Of a stretch of 64,000 bases of DNA, positions 59,028 to 64,000 are shown one piece after another (position 1 is the first letter of the stretch; each line of letters starts with the position of its first letter). Under the pieces are notes generated by a model. That model worked only from the letters and a program-made list of their open reading frames with translations. It ran no database searches and was not told the DNA's origin. The DNA is from Paenibacillus sp. J31TS4. GTDB lineage: Bacteria > Bacillota > Bacilli > Paenibacillales > NBRC-103111. The DNA is taken from NCBI RefSeq assembly GCF_018403265.1, contig NZ_BOSI01000002.1:1-64000 (forward strand), written 5' to 3'. The translations under genes and the position numbers were made by a program.

Positions 59028-59981
59028 ATGGCTACAGCTGATCAAATAAAGCTGCTTATCCAGTCGCATTTTGACCAAGATGATGAACGCTTTAAGACAA
59101 TTGTATTACAGGTTGCGGCCTATGAAGCCCAAAAAGGACACAAATCATTTGCAAGAGACATTCGAGATATTGTTGATAAATCAAAGAAAATTACTTCAAA
59201 AGTAATTCCATTTAACAAAGATCTCAGTGACATGATAATGTCAACCATGGTAGATAACAGGCTTACAGATCTCGTTGTAACTGATGAAATAAAGAAGCGA
59301 ATTGAACGCATAATTAAAGAACGTGTTCAACGAGAAAAATTAAAAAAGCATGGGTTGACTAATAGACGGAAATTATTGATAGCAGGCCCACCTGGAACTG
59401 GGAAAACCCTTACTGCAGCGGTGTTAGCTGGGGAACTTAATTTACCATTTTGCACGATAATGGTTGATAAGTTAATTACAAAATTTATGGGTGAAACAAG
59501 CGTAAAACTTCGTCAAATATTCGATACAATAAGAGAAATTCAAGGCGTGTATCTTTTTGATGAATTTGATGCAATTGGGGCAGAAAGAAGTATGGATAAT
59601 GACGTAGGGGAAATGAGACGTGTTCTCAACTCTTTCCTGCAATTTATTGAACAAGATGATTCATCCAGTTTAATTATAGCTGTTACAAATAACCCCAAAA
59701 TGCTCGATCAAGCCTTATTCAGGAGATTTGATGATGTACTACATTACAAACTACCTGATAATGAACAAATACTACGACTTATAGAAAATAGGTTGGCGGA
59801 GTATTCCTCTAGGAAGCTAGATTTAAACAGAGTTGTAAGCGAAGCAATAACACTTAGCCAGGCAGAGATATCTAAGGCTTGTGATGATTCCATAAAAGAG
59901 ACAATTCTGAGTGATAAACAATTTGTAGAGACAGAACAATTAGTGAAAATGCTTCGGGAAAGAAAAGATGCATATACATGA
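59028..59981 (+). CDS. ietA: AAA+ ATPase, IetA-like
   Basis: A 317-residue AAA+ ATPase. N-terminal about 100 residues are helical (AYEAQKGHKSFARDIRDIV). Walker A GPPGTGKT at 120-127, Walker B YLFDEFDAIG with Asp178-Glu179, sensor 1 in AVTNNPK near 221, arginine finger RRFD near 233. The order ATPase then subtilase matches IetA/IetS, an anti-phage system reported by bioinformatic screening and validated in E. coli. Related ATPase-protease pairs are thought to use the ATPase to regulate the protease. ATG 59028 follows AAAAGGGTGAG. 14 bases separate it from the next gene. Confidence 0.85.
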   Translation: MATADQIKLLIQSHFDQDDERFKTIVLQVAAYEAQKGHKSFARDIRDIVDKSKKITSKVIPFNKDLSDMIMSTMVDNRLTDLVVTDEIKKRIERIIKERVQREKLKKHGLTNRRKLLIAGPPGTGKTLTAAVLAGELNLPFCTIMVDKLITKFMGETSVKLRQIFDTIREIQGVYLFDEFDAIGAERSMDNDVGEMRRVLNSFLQFIEQDDSSSLIIAVTNNPKMLDQALFRRFDDVLHYKLPDNEQILRLIENRLAEYSSRKLDLNRVVSEAITLSQAEISKACDDSIKETILSDKQFVETEQLVKMLRERKDAYT

Positions 59982-59995
59982 GGTGAATAAGTTAA

Positions 59996-62482
59996 ATGAG
60001 CGGTAATAACCGAGAAAACTTTTTCTTGACTGATAGAGCGTCATTTTATCCATATACTTCTAAAAATCAAGGTGGCAGGAAACCTACAATTGTTCCGGTC
60101 GAGGACCGAACTACTCATGGTTTAAAGATAACAAAACAACTTGAAAAGGCCTGGAATGAAGCACGATTAATTAATGAGAAAAGAACTGCTGTTTCATTAC
60201 CAACAAAAAATGGTGTTTACCTCGAATTCTATAGTGCTCCCGAATATGAACTTGCCACAAAAAGTTTAGAGAACCGTAGATCAGGTATTAGGTTAATGAA
60301 TGTCAGAATGGAAAAAAGTGAGGGTGAAGCTGTAAGAAAGGCTACAGTTTTTATCCCTAAAGGAAAAGAAAATTATTTTTTGAAAAGAGTTCAGGAATAT
60401 GTTGAAAAAAACACTGATAAGGGAAAACCTAAACATGAAAGCCTAGTCGCTAATATAGGGAGTATTCGTTTAGCTGTCCTTGAGTCGTTCTGGTCAGCTA
60501 CCGATACAATGTGGATACCAAAGGAAGATCCTAAGTGGTGCGAGATTTGGTTAAATGGTGATGATGTTGAAATTGAAAAAGAGTTCCGAAGTCTTTCAGC
60601 AAGTCTAAATATACCGTTACAGCAAGAGACTCTAAAGTTTCCCGAACGCATAGTTATCTTGGCTTTTGCCAATAGGTCACAACTTGAAGAATTAATAGCA
60701 TCAAGCCCCCATATTGCTGAAATAAGAAGAGCTGCAGAACTGACAAGCTTCTTTGTTGATTTAGAGAACAAAGAACAAACGGATTGGGCAAGAGAATTAC
60801 TAGATAGAGTAACTGTGGATGAGAATTCACTTGTTAGTGTCTGTATTCTTGATACAGGTGTTGCAAATGGCCATATGTTATTAAAGCCGATACTTAATGA
60901 TGAGGATTGCTATAGCTATGATACTGAATGGGGAACATCAGACGATGTAGGACATGGAACTGCGATGTCTGGGCTAGTTGCATATGGTGATTTACAAGCA
61001 CTCTTAGAGGGAAAACAAGATGTTAATCTAGTACACAGGTTAGAATCCATAAAAATACTACCACCAAATGGAGAGAACGATCCTAAGTTGTACGGGGCAA
61101 TAACATCTCAATCACTAAGTCGGGTAATAATAAATAGTCCTGAAAGAAAAAGAATCATTTGCATGGCTATTACTGCACCCAAATATACCAAAGGCGATGG
61201 AAGCCCTTCATCTTGGTCTGCGGCTATAGATGAACTTACCTCTGGTGTTTTAGATGATCAAAAGAAATTATTAATCATCTCTGCTGGGAATGTGAGTGAT
61301 CCAGAGGATTGGAAACAATATCCTACCATTAACAAGCTACGTCCAGTAGAAAATCCTGCACAATCATGGAACGCCTTGACAGTAGGCGCATATACAGAAA
61401 AGGTGTTACTTGACAAGGAGAAATATCAGAATCATAAGACAGTTGCACCGACTGGAGGTTTATCTCCTTACAGTTCTACCTCATATATTTGGGATAACAA
61501 ATGGCCAATAAAACCAGAAATTGTCCTAGAAGGTGGAAATGTTCTCAAGGAAGAGTATGGGTGTTTTCAAAGCGAAGATCTTTCCATTTTAACAACTTTC
61601 CATAAACCTGTGAACAGGCAATTCGATACTATTTGGGCTACTAGTGCAGCAACTGCAAGTGCTTCATGGATGGCAGGGCAAATACAAGCTCAATACCCCA
61701 ATGCTTGGCCAGAAACAGTTCGAGCTTTGTTAGTTCATTCAGCAGAATGGACTGATACTATGAAAGAGCAGTTCTTGAGCGGAACAAAGAAAGGAGACAT
61801 TAAGGAGCTATTACGGATATGTGGTTATGGCGTTCCAAACTTGGAAAGAGCGTTGTGGTGTGTTAAGAATAGTGTGAATATGGTCATTCAATCGGAATTA
61901 CAGCCTTATACTAAACTTGATAATGGAAGATATGTAACCAAAGATATGCATATTCACGAAATTCCATGGCCAATGGGTGTTCTTTTAGAGTTGGGTGAAA
62001 CAAAAGTTTCTATGAGAGTTACTCTATCCTATTTTATCGAACCAGGCCCAGGTGAAGTAGGATGGAAAGATAGATATAGATATGCATCTTGTGCATTAAG
62101 ATTCGATGTAAACGGTTTAGACTCAAGAGAAGCTTTTCTAAGAAGGGTCAATGCTGCGATTGACTCCGAAGATGATGATTTTGAGGGATATGGAGGAGCC
62201 AATTGGTTAATTGGTCCTCAGAATAGACACTTGGGTTCAATTCATTCTGATGTCTGGAGCGGGACTGCCGCAGAATTGGCCTCTAGTAATTTGATTGGTA
62301 TTTATCCAGCAGTAGGTTGGTGGAGAGAGAGAAACTGGCTAGGACGTTGGGATAAAAACGTTAGATATTCATTAGTAGTGTCACTACAAACACCTGATCA
62401 AAATATTGATTTATATACTCCTATTTCAACGCAAATAGAACTTATGAATAGTACTGAAATTGATATAACTAATAGTATCTAA
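59996..62482 (+). CDS. ietS: S8 family subtilisin-like serine protease, IetS-like
   Basis: An 828-residue subtilase without signal peptide. Residues 1-270 form a large N-terminal domain unrelated to secretion. Catalytic Asp286 in SVCILDTGVANGH, His320 in DDVGHGTAMSGLVAYG, Asn432 oxyanion in IISAGNVSD and Ser550 in TIWATSAATASASWMAGQ are all present. The last 220 residues form a beta-rich domain. The protein is cytosolic, fits the IetS position and size, and starts with ATG 59996 after GAGGTGAATAAG. The operon gap is 14 bases. Codon use is strongly AT-rich, unlike the chromosome. Confidence 0.88.
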   Translation: MSGNNRENFFLTDRASFYPYTSKNQGGRKPTIVPVEDRTTHGLKITKQLEKAWNEARLINEKRTAVSLPTKNGVYLEFYSAPEYELATKSLENRRSGIRLMNVRMEKSEGEAVRKATVFIPKGKENYFLKRVQEYVEKNTDKGKPKHESLVANIGSIRLAVLESFWSATDTMWIPKEDPKWCEIWLNGDDVEIEKEFRSLSASLNIPLQQETLKFPERIVILAFANRSQLEELIASSPHIAEIRRAAELTSFFVDLENKEQTDWARELLDRVTVDENSLVSVCILDTGVANGHMLLKPILNDEDCYSYDTEWGTSDDVGHGTAMSGLVAYGDLQALLEGKQDVNLVHRLESIKILPPNGENDPKLYGAITSQSLSRVIINSPERKRIICMAITAPKYTKGDGSPSSWSAAIDELTSGVLDDQKKLLIISAGNVSDPEDWKQYPTINKLRPVENPAQSWNALTVGAYTEKVLLDKEKYQNHKTVAPTGGLSPYSSTSYIWDNKWPIKPEIVLEGGNVLKEEYGCFQSEDLSILTTFHKPVNRQFDTIWATSAATASASWMAGQIQAQYPNAWPETVRALLVHSAEWTDTMKEQFLSGTKKGDIKELLRICGYGVPNLERALWCVKNSVNMVIQSELQPYTKLDNGRYVTKDMHIHEIPWPMGVLLELGETKVSMRVTLSYFIEPGPGEVGWKDRYRYASCALRFDVNGLDSREAFLRRVNAAIDSEDDDFEGYGGANWLIGPQNRHLGSIHSDVWSGTAAELASSNLIGIYPAVGWWRERNWLGRWDKNVRYSLVVSLQTPDQNIDLYTPISTQIELMNSTEIDITNSI

Positions 62483-62650
62483 ATCGCACGGTGTCACGCC
62501 AAAACTACTTTCTCTCAGACTTTCAAGGTTACAGGGGAGTTCGAAGAAGCTAAGGAATACTGCTTTATAAATAACGGGTTTACTTTTTTAAAGCGGGATC
62601 GTACACTGTACACATTACAACGTACACACTTTACAACCTTGATTTTATAA
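62483..62650 (+). other. In-frame open stretch after the subtilase stop
   Basis: After the TAA at 62480 the same frame stays open for 55 codons to a TAA at 62648 and reads TFKVTGEFEEAKEYCFIN then GFTFLKRDRTLYTLQ. There is no start codon with a ribosome site. It may be a decayed gene end, or an extension reached by stop read-through. Imperfect tandem copies of GTACAC and TTACAAC lie at 62610-62638. Confidence 0.35.
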
Positions 62651-62742
62651 ACTTGACCAACCACTTTGAAGGCTTATTCCACTTGTTGAAAATGGAGTGA
62701 GCCTTTTTTGCGTACAGAAAACACTAAGGAGATGAAAAGACA

Positions 62743-63231
62743 ATGGCAAAGAGTGAACAGGTAGTAGCGGAAGCAGTAGAGGAAACGGTGCGTTCGATCG
62801 CCAAGGCACAAGCAGACTATGAACAGCTTATGGATGAGATTCGGGACTATTGCAAGCGGGCTAGGGACTTGAGGGAGCAGGCCGCAGAGTTGAAACGGTC
62901 GGGGAGGACAGATTCACAGGTAGGGACAGAAATGCGGCAGTTGTTAGATCAAGCTGAACAGTTTGAAATACTAGCCGATCAGAAGGACGGACACCCAAGA
63001 CTGGAAGCACTTCGTAACATTGAGGATTTACAGCGTGAAGCATCTGCATTGAGGGGAACTGTACAGCACAATCAAGCTGTGTTAGCCCGTCAACAGCAGG
63101 AACTGGAGGAAGCAAGGGAAGAAGCGGCGGCAATGGTTCAGCGAGCAGATGAACGAGTGAAGGAAACAGAACGGATTCTAGCTTACGAGATGGCGAAGCT
63201 GGCAGAACTGGAGGGGAACGGAGTTGAATAA
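62743..63231 (+). CDS. Coiled-coil protein of the mobile cluster
   Basis: A 162-residue highly charged protein that is helical throughout. Heptads are evident in the middle and end (QREASALRGTVQHNQAVLARQQQELEEAREEAAAMVQRADERVKETERILAYEMAKLAELEG). No enzyme motif. ATG 62743 follows AAGGAGATG. It overlaps the next small gene by eight bases. Such proteins are common in prophages and plasmid-like elements; function unknown. Confidence 0.7.
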   Translation: MAKSEQVVAEAVEETVRSIAKAQADYEQLMDEIRDYCKRARDLREQAAELKRSGRTDSQVGTEMRQLLDQAEQFEILADQKDGHPRLEALRNIEDLQREASALRGTVQHNQAVLARQQQELEEAREEAAAMVQRADERVKETERILAYEMAKLAELEGNGVE

Positions 63232-63400
63232 AAAGCTACCTAGAGAACTTGAACCAACGGCAAAACACCTTAGACGGAAATACGGCACAAAGAAGCCCCA
63301 TTATCTGAATGGTCACGAAATAACTGGAGTAAAGGCTGAAGATGAGTTTGTCATTGAGATAGTGGACGAAGACGAAGTAATTGAAATAGTGGAGGATTAG
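63224..63400 (+). CDS. Small acidic protein
   Basis: A 58-residue protein starting at TTG 63224, eight bases inside the previous gene, with GGAGGGG upstream. The first half is basic (NKKLPRELEPTAKHLRRKYGTKKP), the second half very acidic (EDEFVIEIVDEDEVIEIVED). Not recognised. The overlap and the ribosome site support translation. It is absent from simple ORF lists because of length. Confidence 0.6.
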   Translation: MNKKLPRELEPTAKHLRRKYGTKKPHYLNGHEITGVKAEDEFVIEIVDEDEVIEIVED

Positions 63401-63404
63401 TTAT

Positions 63405-63557
63405 ATGGCACAATTAAGCCACGAAGCACTGGAAGCACGCCGCAAGCATGAACGGGAGTACAAAAGGAAGTGGCGGCAGAAGCCAGAAAACAAACAGAAG
63501 GAAAAGGAGTATAGGCAGAAGTATTGGGAACGTAAGGCAAAGGAAGTAATGTTGTAA
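63405..63557 (+). CDS. Small basic phage-type protein
   Basis: A 50-residue protein, MAQLSHEALEARRKHEREYK then RKWRQKPENKQKEKEYRQKYWERKAKE, almost entirely charged and helical. Similar mini-proteins occur in Bacillus and Paenibacillus prophages with no known role. ATG 63405, five bases after the preceding stop codon; a GGAGGATTAG ribosome site lies within the end of the previous gene. Confidence 0.65.
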   Translation: MAQLSHEALEARRKHEREYKRKWRQKPENKQKEKEYRQKYWERKAKEVML

Positions 63558-63680
63558 TACGATCACCAACGAGAAGGGGGCAGAGACGTGTTGCGGATTA
63601 CATGCACCGTATCTTCTAGCCCCCTAACACTGAAACACGATATAAACCAAACTTCATGGTTACAGGAGGATATAACAAAG

Positions 63681-63866
63681 ATGGACGAGATGACAGAACA
63701 TGAAAAGTTCCTATGGGAGCAACTAAGCTTGCAAACAGACATCAATTTAAAAACAGCATACCTGTTAGACGACTATATAGATTACATCAATGCCGCAGGA
63801 CTGGGTGAAGAGTTCGAAGCATTCAGGAAAGTAAAGGCACAGCAAGAAATAGCTACGAGTAACTGA
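63681..63866 (+). CDS. Small phage-type protein
   Basis: A 61-residue acidic protein, MDEMTEHEKFLWEQLSLQTD then INLKTAYLLDDYIDYINAAG. I chose ATG 63681 because AGGAGG (in CAGGAGGATATAACAAAG) lies before it. A GTG at 63588 with GAAGGGGG upstream would add 31 residues and is an equal alternative. No function recognised. Confidence 0.55.
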   Translation: MDEMTEHEKFLWEQLSLQTDINLKTAYLLDDYIDYINAAGLGEEFEAFRKVKAQQEIATSN

Positions 63867-63908
63867 AACAAATGATTATGAGACGAACATCACTAAATAA
63901 TGAGCGCA

Positions 63909-63930
63909 CGGGGGAGCGTATTCACCCCCG
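63909..63930 (+). terminator. Hairpin in mobile cluster
   Basis: CGGGGG / CCCCCG stem with ten-base loop; no T-run follows. Confidence 0.4.
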
Positions 63931-63976
63931 GGGCAAAGAAAACGAACCCCATGATATGAGGTTAGGCGGTGAAAGA

Positions 63977-64000
63977 ATGGAGAGAAAGCTGTGCGGGGCG
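63977..64000 (+). CDS. Start of next gene, cut by window edge
   Basis: ATG 63977 with GGCGGTGAAAG upstream opens eight codons (MERKLCGA) before the window ends. It fits the spacing of this small-gene cluster; nothing can be said of function. Confidence 0.3.

Noticed and set aside
1-64000. CRISPR arrays, tRNA, rRNA genes and intact IS elements
   Set aside because: Looked for regular direct repeats, cloverleaf ends with CCA and transposase motifs; none convincing by eye, though single tRNA genes could be missed without a search tool.

Overview
The window looks like a chromosomal segment of a GC-rich, low-GC-phylum Gram-positive of the Paenibacillaceae type (Paenibacillus or a close relative). 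The evidence is indirect but consistent: strong AGGAGG-type ribosome sites, frequent TTG/GTG starts, long perfect-palindrome terminators with T-runs, a CYP102 P450 with a BM3R1/FatR-type operator, a GapA-binding SR1P peptide, a DUF1540 protein, a secreted protein ending in a FIMAH-like module, a BirA box before bioB, a CsoR-type site before copZA and a CcpA cre box. No rRNA, tRNA, CRISPR array or intact insertion sequence was seen.

Layout. 0-3.2 kb: AT-richer and scarred, with a frameshifted tyrosine recombinase, a RidA gene, a P-loop kinase, a DinB protein and a second, internally deleted RidA copy; the two RidA loci share a downstream repeat. 3.2-20 kb: ordinary chromosome with many small single-gene units (RDD protein, GNATs, aminotransferase, KduI, three APH-fold kinases including one fused to a GyrI-like domain, SsuE-like reductase, protoporphyrinogen oxidase, esterases, a DsbA-like protein divergent from a TetR regulator). 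20-28 kb: a PNPOx-like flavoprotein divergent from a MocR/PdxR regulator; the CYP102 P450-reductase fusion with its TetR regulator downstream; an orphan bioB under a BirA box. 28-36.7 kb: a 1108-residue secreted propeller protein with a cre box, DUF1540, GrpB, YcaQ, and MurQ followed by a DUF4434 protein. 37-48.8 kb: SR1P overlapping pyruvate phosphate dikinase, FabF divergent from an MmyB-type regulator, two GNATs, MATE and Fsr-type transporters, phosphatidylserine decarboxylase and an acetyl-xylan/cephalosporin esterase. 48.8-52 kb: a quinone/catechol stress cluster (CatE-like dioxygenase, luciferase-like oxidoreductase, NADPH-FMN reductase) divergent from an HxlR regulator with the conserved Cys6. 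52.4-55.5 kb: copper operon copZ-copA plus an unusual thioredoxin.

55.6-64 kb: composition drops to AT-rich and gene decay appears (two frameshifted genes, a CTG-started gene). A two-gene AAA+ ATPase/subtilase module at 59.0-62.5 kb matches the architecture of the IetAS anti-phage system. It is followed by a run of very small genes (coiled-coil, acidic and basic mini-proteins) typical of prophage or integrative-element cargo, which runs off the right edge. This island and the broken integrase at the left are the mobile-element parts of the window; everything between looks like stable chromosome.

Genes working together: copZ/copA/Trx (copper export and thiol chemistry); catE/LLM/FMN reductase plus CatR-like repressor (electrophile detoxification); P450 plus FatR-like repressor (fatty-acid oxidation); SR1P plus PPDK (glycolysis/gluconeogenesis switch); MurQ plus DUF4434 (possible cell-wall sugar recovery); IetA plus IetS (defence). 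All functional calls are from reading motifs; no database search was run.
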